DNA of 64,000 bases, taken from positions 1 through 64,000 of the forward strand of contig NZ_JALBWV010000039.1 in the NCBI RefSeq assembly GCF_022678645.1, in the 5' to 3' direction. The translations under genes were made by a program, and so were the position numbers. Within the stretch, counting starts at the first letter, position 1; each line of letters begins with the position of its first letter. Source of the stretch: Saccharopolyspora soli (lineage in GTDB: Bacteria; Actinomycetota; Actinomycetes; Mycobacteriales; Pseudonocardiaceae). Below, piece by piece: positions 8,424-16,815 of this stretch. Under the pieces are notes generated by a model that was not told where the DNA came from, made no database searches, and saw nothing but the letters and a program-made list of their open reading frames with translations.

Positions 8424-11400
8424 CTACATCAGCGTCAGCTGGGCTGGGCGGGGGCGGCGGGCGGGGGTTTCGGATTCGGTGACCGTGTCCCCGAGGCCGG
8501 TCAGGAACGGGCTGCGGGTTCGGTCCTGGGTGCCGCCGCGGATCGTGCGGCGAGTTGCGTGGGTGAGGTAGAGGTGGTCTTGGGCTCGAGTCATGCCGAC
8601 GAAGAACAGACGGCGTTCCTCGGCGACCTCGGCTCCGGTGGGTTCGGTGCCCGGCCAGCGCAGCGGAAGCAGCCCGTCTTCGCAGCCGACCAGGAAGACC
8701 ACCGGGAATTCCAGGCCCTTGGCGGCGTGCAAGGTCAGCAGGGAAATCGCCTCGGCGCGCGGGTCGAGGGTGTCGACCTCGGCGCCCAGCAACACCTCCC
8801 GGCAGAACTGCTGCACGTCGTCTCCGCACCGCTGGGCCAGCGGACCGAGCAGTTCCACGGCGGTGTGGATGTCGTGTCGGGTGTCCTCGGTGACGATGTC
8901 GGCGACCGCTTTCGCGGCCATGCGCAGCTGGTCGGCGACCGGGCCGGTGCGGTCGCCGACGTGCAGCAGTTCGCGCACCAGGAGTTCGACGCCGGGGCGG
9001 TTGGCAAGCCGGTCGTGGGAGCGTTTCTGCACCGGCAGTCCGCAGCGGGTCAGCTCGTCGAGCACCGCACGCGATTGGGCATCCGTGCGGTAGAGGACCG
9101 CGATGTCGTTGAAGCCGATGCCGCCCGGCCCGTCGCCGAGGACGCGGCCGCTGTCGAGGGAATGGAAGGACGCCCCGCCGAGCAACTGGTCGATGGTGCG
9201 TGCCACGAAGGCCGCCTCGGCGCGTTCGTCGCTGGCCTGGTGGCGCACGATGCGGTGTGCCTCGCGGTTCGCGGCGGGGTGCAGCTGCCGGTCGGTGACC
9301 AGTGTGGACGGTGCGATGGCGCGGGTCGCGCCGGTGAGGATGTGGGCGCCGCTGCGGTAGTTTCGGGTCAGCGCCAGCACCGGGGCGGCGGGGTAGTCCT
9401 GTTCGAAGCGCAGGAAGAAACCGACGTCGGCGCCGCGGAAGGAGTAGATCGCCTGGTCCGGGTCGCCGATGGCGGTGAGGTTGGCCTCGGCCGGGGCGAT
9501 CAAGCGCAGCAGCCGGTACTGCAACTCGTCGACGTCCTGGTACTCGTCGACGGTGATCCACTGGTAGCGCTGTCGGTATTGCTCGGCGACGCCGGGGTGC
9601 TCGGTGAGCAGTTGCACCGCCAGCACCACGAGGTCGTCGAAGTCCACCAGGTTCGCAGCGCGCAAACCGGCGAGGTATTCCGCCAGCACCGCCTCGGTTT
9701 CCGGATCGCTCTGCCCGCCGCGGCGGGCCGGGGACAGTTGCGCCTTCACCCGTCGCGCGCTGCGCTCGTCACCGGTGATCGCGGTGAGGATCTCGTGCTG
9801 CCGCGCGGCGTCGGCCAGCCCGAAGTCGGCGTCCAGCCCGAGGAGTTCGTGGTGTTCGCGCAGGATCTGCAGTCCGAAGGAGTGGAAGGTCGCCACGGTC
9901 ATCTGCCGCGCGGCGGCACCGATGAGCGCCTGCAGTCGTTCGGTCATCTCCTCGGCGGCGCGGCGGGTGAAGGTGATCGCCAGGCACGCGTCGGCCGGGA
10001 CGTCGCGTTCCAGGACCAGGTGCGCCAGCCGGTGGGTGACGGTGCGGGTCTTGCCGGTGCCGGGACCGGCCACGATCAACAGCGGCCCGTCCGCGACCTC
10101 CGCCGCCGCGCGCTGGTCGGGATCCAGCCCGGCCAGCACTCCCGAGCCGGTGGCCACTGTGACGGCCGCTGGTTCCGGTGCGGGTTCGACAAGCGGCGGG
10201 GCGATCGGTGCGGCTGCGGCTGCGGGTTCGGGTTCTGGCTGCGGGGTGAACAGGGCGTCGTCGAACAACGCGGGCGCGTTGCCGGTGCGCAGCCGGGTGA
10301 GTTCGGCGGGTTCGAAGACGCGGATAGTGCCGTATTCGCCGTCGTAGCCGGGGTCGCGCAACACCTGGCCCTGCCGCAGCCGCTCGATCGCCTCGGCCAC
10401 CGCGGCGTTGCTGGCGCGCAGCTCGTCGACCGGAACGTCTTCCAGGATCGCCAGTTCGGGGCCGTGGGTGGCGGTGAGGTCGCTGATCTCGCCGAAGACC
10501 TTCTTGCTCTTCGGCCCCACACCGAGGATTTCACCCACGATCTCGGGCAGCGGGATGAGGTTGCGGAAGCCCGCCGCGCCGGACGGGCGGGCCCCCTCGG
10601 CGCGGTCGGCGAGCGCGTCGACGCGGTGCAGCACGCCGACGGTCAGCGGCTTGCCGCAGCCGGGGCACAGTCCACTGTGGGCACGGGTGTCGCCCGGTTC
10701 GAAGCGAACCTGGCACTTGCGGTGGCCGTCGAGGTGGTACTTGCCTTCTTCGGGGAAGAACTCGACGGTGCCCGCGAACCCGTCGCCGGTCTCCAACCCG
10801 CGTTTGACCGCGAAGTAGTCCAGTTCGGTGTTGAAGACGCTGGCCTCCCGGCCCAGCATCGGCGGCGAATGCGCGTCGGAGTGGCTGACCAGGGTGTACT
10901 TGTCCAGCGCGGAAACCCGCCAGTTCATCTCCGGGTCGCTGGACAACCCCGTTTCCAGCGCGAAGATGTGCCCGGCCAGATCCCGGTAGCAGTCCTCGAT
11001 CGCGTCGAACCCGGCCTTGGAGCCCAGCACCGCGAACCACGGCGTCCAGATGTGCGCGGGCACCAGGTACGAGCCGTCGCCGGATTCCAGGGTGATCTCC
11101 AGCAGATCGCGGGAATCCAGGCCCAGGATCGGGCGGCCGTCCGAGCCGAGGTTGCCGATGCGCCCCAGTCGCCGGTTGAACTCCTCGGCGGCGGCGAAAT
11201 CCGGCACGTAGCACAGGTGGTGGACCTTGCGGGTGCGCTCGCCGTACTTGTAGATCGTCGAGATCTCCACCGACAGCATGAACCGCACCTGCCCGCCGCA
11301 GGTGGGCGGCAGGCTGCGGGTGAGGTCCCGGTCCAGGTCCCCGCGCAGCCGGAACAGGCCCGGCTCGGCGGGTTCGAGGACCTCGCGCAGGTGCGCGAAC

Positions 11401-11567
11401 CAGGCCGGGTGGGTGAAGTCGCCGGTACCGACCAGCGAAATGCCTTTGCGGCGCGCCCACCAGGTCAGATGCTCGATGTCGCAGTCCTTGCTGCAGGCGC
11501 GGGAGTACTTCGAGTGGATGTGCAGATCGGCGTAGAAGCGCACCCGGCGATCTTGCCAAAAGGTCAT
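8424..11567 (-). CDS. Endonuclease Q-like PHP nuclease fused to UvrD/Rep helicase
   Basis: 1047 aa. Residues about 8-420 match endonuclease Q, a repair nuclease known to nick 5' of deaminated bases. Features are the PHP motif DLHIHSKYS (14-22), GTGDFTHPAW, SVEISTIYKYG, SHSDAHSPPMLGREAS, and a zinc-ribbon part with LCPGCGKPLTVGVLHRVD. A linker rich in Pro/Ala/Glu (about 430-470) follows. From about 475 on is a superfamily 1A helicase: Q motif LDPDQRAAAE, Walker A AGPGTGKTRT, DEYQDVDELQ, GDPDQAIYSFRGAD, LTRNYRS and FFVGMTRAQDHLYL. One polypeptide could nick at damage and unwind from the nick (inference). It is monocistronic, and its 3' end faces the TetR operator. Confidence 0.88.
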   Translation of the reverse strand: MTFWQDRRVRFYADLHIHSKYSRACSKDCDIEHLTWWARRKGISLVGTGDFTHPAWFAHLREVLEPAEPGLFRLRGDLDRDLTRSLPPTCGGQVRFMLSVEISTIYKYGERTRKVHHLCYVPDFAAAEEFNRRLGRIGNLGSDGRPILGLDSRDLLEITLESGDGSYLVPAHIWTPWFAVLGSKAGFDAIEDCYRDLAGHIFALETGLSSDPEMNWRVSALDKYTLVSHSDAHSPPMLGREASVFNTELDYFAVKRGLETGDGFAGTVEFFPEEGKYHLDGHRKCQVRFEPGDTRAHSGLCPGCGKPLTVGVLHRVDALADRAEGARPSGAAGFRNLIPLPEIVGEILGVGPKSKKVFGEISDLTATHGPELAILEDVPVDELRASNAAVAEAIERLRQGQVLRDPGYDGEYGTIRVFEPAELTRLRTGNAPALFDDALFTPQPEPEPAAAAAPIAPPLVEPAPEPAAVTVATGSGVLAGLDPDQRAAAEVADGPLLIVAGPGTGKTRTVTHRLAHLVLERDVPADACLAITFTRRAAEEMTERLQALIGAAARQMTVATFHSFGLQILREHHELLGLDADFGLADAARQHEILTAITGDERSARRVKAQLSPARRGGQSDPETEAVLAEYLAGLRAANLVDFDDLVVLAVQLLTEHPGVAEQYRQRYQWITVDEYQDVDELQYRLLRLIAPAEANLTAIGDPDQAIYSFRGADVGFFLRFEQDYPAAPVLALTRNYRSGAHILTGATRAIAPSTLVTDRQLHPAANREAHRIVRHQASDERAEAAFVARTIDQLLGGASFHSLDSGRVLGDGPGGIGFNDIAVLYRTDAQSRAVLDELTRCGLPVQKRSHDRLANRPGVELLVRELLHVGDRTGPVADQLRMAAKAVADIVTEDTRHDIHTAVELLGPLAQRCGDDVQQFCREVLLGAEVDTLDPRAEAISLLTLHAAKGLEFPVVFLVGCEDGLLPLRWPGTEPTGAEVAEERRLFFVGMTRAQDHLYLTHATRRTIRGGTQDRTRSPFLTGLGDTVTESETPARRPRPAQLTLM

Positions 11568-11661
11568 CGGCGTTCCCGCCGGGGGCTGGTTGCCGTGGCC
11601 CGCACACTGCTGGGCTGGTCAGGGCGCGCTGGATGTCGGTGCGGCCGCCTAGATTCCGGAC

Positions 11662-12099
11662 ATGGCTGATGTGCGCACGATCCAGGTGACCTTCGACTGT
11701 GCCGACCCGCGAGCGCTGGGGATGTTCTGGAACCAGGTGTTGGGGTACGACGTGCCGTCGCCCCCGCCCGGCTTCGCTTCCTGGGACGCGTTCGCGGCGA
11801 CGCTGCCGCCGGAGCAGCGCAATGAACGGTGGGCAGCGGTGGATCCGGAGGGCGTCGGCCCACGGTTGTTCTTCCAGCGCGTGCCCGAGCACAAGACCGT
11901 GAAGAACCGGCTGCACCTCGACGTCCGGGCGGCGCCCGGACTGCAGGGGCAGGAGCGGATGGCGGCGCTGGAGGCGGAGTGCGAGCGGCTGGTGGCGTTG
12001 GGGGCGAGTCGGCAGCGCCGCGTCGATCCCGCGCCGCCGATGGAGGCCGGGTTCATCGTGATGACCGACCCGGAGGGCAACGAGTTCTGCCTGGACTGA
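11662..12099 (+). CDS. VOC superfamily (glyoxalase-like) protein
   Basis: 145 aa. It opens IQVTFDCADPRALGMFWNQVLGY, the first beta-alpha-beta-beta-beta module of the VOC fold. NRLHLDVRAA is in the middle and MTDPEGNEFCLD closes the protein, as in the small glyoxalase-like proteins of actinomycetes. The expected metal ligands (His near 75, Glu near the end) are partly present. The substrate is unknown. It runs opposite to the helicase gene, with starts about 95 bp apart, so the two share a promoter region. Confidence 0.8.
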   Translation: MADVRTIQVTFDCADPRALGMFWNQVLGYDVPSPPPGFASWDAFAATLPPEQRNERWAAVDPEGVGPRLFFQRVPEHKTVKNRLHLDVRAAPGLQGQERMAALEAECERLVALGASRQRRVDPAPPMEAGFIVMTDPEGNEFCLD

Positions 12100-12137
12100 C
12101 CAGCCGACGGCTGCAGTGGGTCGGGCTGGCTGTGCTC

Positions 12138-12154
12138 GTCCCCGCGTCGGGGAC
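12138..12154. terminator. Short hairpin between convergent genes
   Basis: A perfect 7-bp stem GTCCCCG/CGGGGAC with a 3-nt loop lies in the 108-bp gap between the VOC gene and the convergent pentapeptide-repeat gene. There is no T run, so it is a modest terminator candidate that could serve both directions. Confidence 0.4.
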
Positions 12155-12207
12155 ACGCGTCGCGAGCCCGGACTCCGATCACCTGCGTGGTTGGTTCGTC
12201 GTGGGGG

Positions 12208-13032
12208 TCACCAGTGGGTGGGGTGGGTGAGGGCGGGTGGCAGCTTGGTGGCCGCATTGCCTTTGGCCGCGTTGAGTTGGGCTTGGGTGAGGAAGATGCT
12301 GCCGGTGAGGTCGGCGCCGCGCAGATCGGTGTCCCGGAAGTCCGCCCCGATCAGGTCGGCCGAGCGCAGATCGGCGTTGCGGAGGTCGGCAGCGATGAGG
12401 TAGGCCCCGCGCAGGTTGGCTGCCCGCAGGTTCGCGCCGTTTAGTTTGGCACCGATGAGGTCGGCGCCCCGGTGGTTCTTCTTGCGGCCCGCGACCTCGG
12501 CGCGCACCAGTTCGCTGGTGCGCAGCAGCAGGGCGTTGATGTCCTCGCGCAGCGCCGCGACATCGGCTTCGGCGAGCGTTTCGGCGCTGCTGCGGGTGAG
12601 TCGGTCGGTGCGCTCACGCGCGCGGCGCAGGTCGTCGTGGATGGGATGGGCCGCGGGCCGGGTCAGGGCTTCGGTGAGGTACCACAGCAGTTCGTGCAGT
12701 TGCCGCATCACGGGGAAGACGGCGAACATCTGCGCTGCGGTGTGCGGGGCCTGCCGCCAGTCCTGCCCGCCGAAGGTGAGTTGGGAGACCTTTTGCCCGG
12801 CGCCGAAGCAGTCGAAGACGGTGCAGCCGGGAAAGCCCCGCTCGCGCAGGTGCGCGTGGATGCCGCAGCGGAAGTCGGCTTGCAGGTTGGCGCAAGCTGC
12901 TCCGGCGGCCTTGTCGACGGCGAAATCGGCCGACGCGGCGAAGGGCAGCGCGACGCAGCACAACCCGAAGCAGTGCGCGCAGTCAGCCTGCAGGGTGCTG
13001 TCGGTGGACGGTGGATTGTGCTGGTGGGACAA
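12208..13032 (-). CDS. Pentapeptide-repeat protein with N-terminal cysteine-rich domain
   Basis: 274 aa from TTG 13032, which has AGGAGAG 8 nt upstream. ATG 13068 overlaps the TetR stop as ATGA and is an alternative. Residues about 15-90 carry a conserved cysteine set (CAHCFGLCC, CGIH, FDCFGAG) that could bind metal. A helical middle follows, then about ten A(D/N)LRxAx pentapeptide repeats (GANLRAANLRGAYLIAADLR) that form a right-handed beta helix. Pentapeptide proteins can mimic DNA and protect gyrase, but many have no known role. It is translated directly after the TetR gene. Confidence 0.8.
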   Translation of the reverse strand: MSHQHNPPSTDSTLQADCAHCFGLCCVALPFAASADFAVDKAAGAACANLQADFRCGIHAHLRERGFPGCTVFDCFGAGQKVSQLTFGGQDWRQAPHTAAQMFAVFPVMRQLHELLWYLTEALTRPAAHPIHDDLRRARERTDRLTRSSAETLAEADVAALREDINALLLRTSELVRAEVAGRKKNHRGADLIGAKLNGANLRAANLRGAYLIAADLRNADLRSADLIGADFRDTDLRGADLTGSIFLTQAQLNAAKGNAATKLPPALTHPTHW

Positions 13033-13064
13033 CGTGCGTGCTCTCCTGCCGGTAGTGGATGGAG

Positions 13065-13679
13065 TCATTCTCCGGGTCGGGTGCTGCGCTGGTCCCGGCC
13101 GGTGAGCCAGGCGATGACCTGGCGGAGTTCGCGGTATTGGACCGCCGGGTCGAATTCGGGGCCGTCGGACATCAGGTAACTGGTGTCGATGAGCTGCTGG
13201 ATCCACCGAGCGGCGCGGCGCGCGGGCAGCGCCAGTTGGTGGCCTTCGTCGGCCATCCGCGTCAGCAGGGTGCTGAGGGTGTGGTGGGTGCGTTCGGCGT
13301 CGGCGATGAGCAGTCGGGCGAACTCCACGTCCCGGTTGGCCTGCAGCACCGCCGCCGCGGCCAGTCCCGGAGTCAGCGGATTGGCGAGATCGGCGGCGAA
13401 GTGCTCCACGAGCAGGTCGAGTCCGGCGGATGCTGGCGTGGTGTCCAGCGCCCGCGCGCAGATCTCCGCGTTGCGCGCCACGTCGTCGCTGAACAGCGCG
13501 TGGAAGATGGCGCGTTTGCTGTCGAAGTAGTGGAAGAGGGTGCCGGAGCCGATGCCTGCGCGTCGGCAGATTCCCGCGGTGGAGGTGCCGTCCACGCCGT
13601 TGGTGGCGAACTCCCCAGCTGCTGCGGCGAGGATCTTGGCACGTTTGCGGGCGTGCTGCTCGGGATTGACGGTGCGCAT
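13065..13679 (-). CDS. TetR/AcrR family regulator
   Basis: 204 aa from ATG 13679. The helix-turn-helix spans about residues 12-55 (KILAAAAGEFATNGVDGTS, then ICRRAGIGSGTLFHYFDSK). The C-terminal half is the TetR_C dimer/ligand region. A perfect 10-bp inverted repeat lies about 25 bp upstream of this start, between this gene and a divergent small membrane protein, so one operator probably controls both directions. The pentapeptide-repeat gene follows immediately. Confidence 0.88.
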   Translation of the reverse strand: MRTVNPEQHARKRAKILAAAAGEFATNGVDGTSTAGICRRAGIGSGTLFHYFDSKRAIFHALFSDDVARNAEICARALDTTPASAGLDLLVEHFAADLANPLTPGLAAAAVLQANRDVEFARLLIADAERTHHTLSTLLTRMADEGHQLALPARRAARWIQQLIDTSYLMSDGPEFDPAVQYRELRQVIAWLTGRDQRSTRPGE

Positions 13680-13703
13680 CACCGCGAGCATAGAACCCGA
13701 CCT

Positions 13704-13729
13704 ATTACTAGAGCACGCACTCTAGTAAT
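13704..13729. promoter_or_regulatory. TetR operator, perfect 10-bp inverted repeat
   Basis: ATTACTAGAG, a 6-nt spacer, then CTCTAGTAAT. It sits in the divergent intergenic region between the TetR gene and the 75-aa membrane protein. Its low GC stands out. It is the clear candidate for autorepression and for control of the membrane protein. Confidence 0.8.
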
Positions 13730-13770
13730 GTGGCTTCGGGATCGAACCGCGAAGTGAGGGGGACACGGCT

Positions 13771-13998
13771 GTGACGCGTGGACAGATCGACGCACTGCAA
13801 GGCGTTGTCGGGTTCATCGGCGTCACGGTGGGAGTGATCCCGCTGGTGCGGTGGATGATCCAGGGCGAGCACGGCGCCGTGTTCCGGTGGTTGTTCGGCA
13901 ACCCGACGGGATTGCTGGGCTACCTGGTCCCGCTGGTGTTCCTGGCAGTGGTGGTCGCCGCGATCGCGGGCCTGGAAATGCTCAAACGCCGCGCCTGA
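13771..13998 (+). CDS. Small membrane protein, two transmembrane helices
   Basis: 75 aa from GTG 13771 with GAGGGGG upstream. Hydrophobic segments at about 11-27 (VVGFIGVTVGVIPLV) and 48-67 (GLLGYLVPLVFLAVVVAAIA) are separated by a short loop, and the protein ends LKRRA. I do not recognise a family. It is divergent from the TetR gene with the shared inverted-repeat operator, the arrangement of a regulated partner such as an efflux accessory or stress membrane peptide. That role is inference. Confidence 0.65.
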   Translation: MTRGQIDALQGVVGFIGVTVGVIPLVRWMIQGEHGAVFRWLFGNPTGLLGYLVPLVFLAVVVAAIAGLEMLKRRA

Positions 13999-14069
13999 CG
14001 CGTTGTCCCCGGTCGGCGGGTGGCTGGTTGATCTGGGAAACGTAGCGTGCGGACCCCTTGCTTTAGCTG

Positions 14070-14275
14070 TGGGGTGAGCGGGTTATGATCTTGGTTGCCT
14101 GGTGATAGCCAAGCCAGGTACGGGGATGGATTGGCCCTGTCGGCCTGTGGAGACCTCGGGGTTGCCCGGTCTGTGAAGCAGGAAGCAGCGGGAAACCGCG
14201 AGGGAGTACCGATCCGTATCGACCGAAGGCCGATCGGAATCCTCCGGCTTGTAGCCGTGGGGAGCAGATCAAAGC
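14070..14275 (+). mobile_element. IS200/IS605-like right-end remnant
   Basis: Positions 14241-14262 are an imperfect hairpin, CCTCCGGCT...AGCCGTGGGG. This is the form usually found at the right end of actinobacterial IS200/IS605 elements just after tnpB. The preceding 130 bp reads, in the forward frame, like a worn TnpB tail (SVKQEAAGNREGVP). The rest of TnpB and any TnpA are absent. The right end of such elements also encodes the TnpB guide RNA, so a relic of it could lie here. This is recognition from memory without an alignment. Confidence 0.4.
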
Positions 14276-14283
14276 GTCCGGGC

Positions 14284-15468
14284 ATGGGTGAGCAGCCGGT
14301 GCAAGATGTAGCTTCCGAGGAACACGCCGAGGGCACCTGCCGGTTTCCGGGGTGTTCGCGAGATGTGTTGCGCACCGGAGGGCCGGGACGTCCCTCGGAG
14401 TACTGCGATCTTCCCGAGCACACCCGGTGGCGGGCGTGGAAGGAACGGCAGCGGCTGCAGGCGGTGCAGGAGCAGGCCCCAGCGTCGCCGGTGGCGGTCG
14501 CCGAGTACGACGGGGCGCGGCTGCGGGCCGAGGAGTTGCTCCGGCAGTACCGCCTCCTGTCGGAGCAATTGACCCGGAATCTGCGCGCTGGCATCGCGGA
14601 ACTCGCTACCATCGCTGATCCCAGTGCGGCTGAAGCGCAGATCCAGACGGCCCAGGCCGAAGCCGCACACCGCATCGCGCAGGCCGAGCAGGCCCTGGCC
14701 ACCGCGCAGCAGCAACGTCGCGACGCCGAGCAGGCCCGCAGTGCCGCCGAAGACGCGGCCGAGGATGCCGCAACTGCCGCGGAAACCGCCGGGCAGGACG
14801 CCGAAAGCGCCCGCAAGGAACGGGATGATGCCGTGCAGCAGGCACATCAGGCCGAACAACGGGCGAAGCAGGACATCGAAGCCGCGCGCAACGAGGCCGA
14901 AGTCGCCATCGCTGCGGCCCGCCGCGAGGCCGATCAGCGGATCGCCGACGCGCGCCAGGCCATGGAACAGGCCAAGGTGGAGGCGGCAGCGGAAATCCAA
15001 GCGGCGCAAGAACAAGCCCAGCGGCAGATGGCCGAGGCTGGGCAGCAGCGTGCCGCAGCTGTGGAGCGCGCGGCGCGCGCGGAGCAGACCGCGGAGACCG
15101 CGCAGGGCCAGCTGGCGGAACTCAAGCAAGCCGCGGAGCGAGCACGCGCGGAGGTGCAGCGCCAGCGCGAGGAGCTTGCGACGCTGCGCGAGCAGCAGGC
15201 CGCGGAGCTGCAGCGATCGCGGACGGAGGCTGCGGAGCAGCTGCGGACCGAACGGGAGGCCGCCGCGCAGCAGGTGGCGGCCGTGCAGGATGCGCGGGCG
15301 CAGACGCTGGCGCGCGCCGAGCGCGCGGAGCGGCAGCTGGACGCGGCGACGGAGGAGCTGCGGACGTTGCGGGCGGCGGAGCAGGAGCCGCAACCGCCGG
15401 AGACCGCACCAGCGCTGCGAACTCGGCCGGACGGCCCAGGCGCTGCGGGTTGGGTATCGCGGCGCTGA
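14284..15468 (+). CDS. Coiled-coil protein with N-terminal Cys/His zinc-finger-like motif, C-terminus replaced
   Basis: 394 aa from ATG 14284. Residues about 15-45 hold a Cys/His set (CRFPGC ... YCDLPEH) followed by a basic stretch (RWRAWKERQRLQ), suggesting a small nucleic-acid or protein-binding module. From about 80 to 370 the protein is almost pure Ala/Glu/Gln/Arg heptads, a long coiled coil like KfrA-type or replicon-associated proteins. The last 19 codons are antisense to an SDR fragment, so the native end was lost by rearrangement near 15411. An IS200/IS605-like end lies directly upstream. Confidence 0.65.
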   Translation: MGEQPVQDVASEEHAEGTCRFPGCSRDVLRTGGPGRPSEYCDLPEHTRWRAWKERQRLQAVQEQAPASPVAVAEYDGARLRAEELLRQYRLLSEQLTRNLRAGIAELATIADPSAAEAQIQTAQAEAAHRIAQAEQALATAQQQRRDAEQARSAAEDAAEDAATAAETAGQDAESARKERDDAVQQAHQAEQRAKQDIEAARNEAEVAIAAARREADQRIADARQAMEQAKVEAAAEIQAAQEQAQRQMAEAGQQRAAAVERAARAEQTAETAQGQLAELKQAAERARAEVQRQREELATLREQQAAELQRSRTEAAEQLRTEREAAAQQVAAVQDARAQTLARAERAERQLDAATEELRTLRAAEQEPQPPETAPALRTRPDGPGAAGWVSRR

Positions 15469-15775
15469 CCGCGCGCTCCACCTCCTCGGTCAATTTCCCG
15501 TCGTAAATGGGCGTGTCGAACGCTCCGGCCACGACGGTGTTGACGCGCACGCCCTTGCCCAGCAGTTCCCGGGTGGCGGGCAACGTCATCCCGATCAAAC
15601 CGGCCTTGGTGGCCGCGTAGCCGGTATGCCCGGCGACGCCGTCGTAGGCGGCGATCGAGGAGGTGTTGATGACGATGCCGCGTTCGCCGGTCTCGTCGGG
15701 TGCGTTGCGCAGCATCGCCGCGATGCTGTGGCGCATCACGTCGAACGTGCCGACCAGGTTGGTGTTGACCAGGCG
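15411..15775 (-). pseudogene. Internal fragment of an SDR (3-hydroxyacyl-CoA dehydrogenase type II-like)
   Basis: The minus strand reads NTNLVGTFDVMRHSIAAML, then INTSSIAAYDGVAGHTGYAA with TKAG (YxxxK active site), GMTLPATRELL, VVAGAFDTPIYDG and PQRLGRPAEFAALV. This is the second half of an HSD17B10-like SDR. The N-terminal Rossmann motif and the last 25 or so residues are absent, and sequence identity ends abruptly at both edges. A start at ATG 15739 would give only a truncated product fused to the antisense of the coiled-coil gene. Non-functional. Confidence 0.8.
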
Positions 15776-15965
15776 TCTGTCTTTCTGACGTGCGGATCAC
15801 CCGCGGTGCGTGCCGCAGGCACGAGGCCCGCTCCGGCAGCCGCGCATCGGGCTTCCAGGACCTCACCAGCAATTTCCGCGAGTTCCGCCGGGACAGCCAG
15901 GGTCCTGGTCACAGGGGTGTCGCCAGGGCCAGGCTTGATGGGGCGTGAGCGCCTACTGTGCAGAT

Positions 15966-16815
15966 GTGAGTCGGTCCAACGAACTGGGTGCCTACCTGCG
16001 CGCCCGCCGGGACCTCGTCAAGCCCCAGGACATCGGCCTGGCCATGCGGGGACCGCGCAGCGTGCCCGGCCTGCGGCGCGAGGAGGTCGCGCAGCTGGCG
16101 GGCATCTCCGCCGAGTACTACCTGCGACTGGAGCAGGGCCGCGACCAGCGCCCTTCACCGCAGGTCCTCGACGGGCTCGCCCGTGCGCTGGGACTGGAGG
16201 CAGAAGCGACCGCCTACCTGCACCAGCTCGCCAAGTCCAGCCCGCGTCGGCATGCGGCCCGCCGCCGCGCGGAACGCGTGCCGGAGGGCATCCGCCAGCT
16301 GGTCCTGTCACGCACCGACCTTCCCGCGCTGGTGCTAGGCCGCTATCAGGACGTCCTGGTCGCCAACGATTTTGGCGATCGCGCTGTCCTCGGCGCACGT
16401 GCCGGGGGAGAACGCCGTGCGCTCGGCCTTCCTCGACCCCGAGGTCCGCGCGCTGTACGGCGATGACTGGGAGCGCATCGCCGCTGGCTCGGTGTCGGCG
16501 ATCCGGGCGCTCGCCGGGCCCGAGAGCCGGGACCCGCAGTTGGCCGAACTGGTCGGGGAGTTGTCGGTGCGCAGCGAGGAGTTCCGCCAGCTGTGGGTGC
16601 GCCACGACGTCGCCCCGCGCACCGGCGGCTCCACTGACGGGCTGGTCCTCGTCCTCTTCCACGCGGCCCCCGGCAGCGCGGCGGCCCAATCGCTGGCGCT
16701 GCTCGCCCATCTCGCCACGACGACACCGCTGCGACGCCGGTGTCCGAGGACGACAACGTCCTGCGCCGGTGAATGCCACGGGCCTGGGCGGACCAGCCGC
16801 CCAGGCCCGATCTAG
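15966..16815 (+). pseudogene. Frameshifted XRE regulator with MmyB-like ligand domain
   Basis: Starting at GTG 15966, the first frame gives a normal XRE helix-turn-helix (GLRREEVAQLAGISAEYYLR, LEQGRDQRPSPQVLDGLARA) and the linker to PALVLGRYQDVLVAND. Near 16370-16400 the homology jumps to another frame: FLDPEVRALYGDDWE, LAELVGELSVRSEEFRQLW, then LVLVLFHAAPGSAAAQSLAL. The segment between RHDVAPRTGG and the end is also shorter than usual for this family. Together these mean a decayed regulator. The first frame alone could still make a DNA-binding domain of about 130 residues. Confidence 0.8.

Noticed and set aside
8559-11669. 1036-aa plus-strand open frame
   Set aside because: It mirrors the EndoQ-UvrD gene; the minus strand carries all helicase and nuclease motifs.
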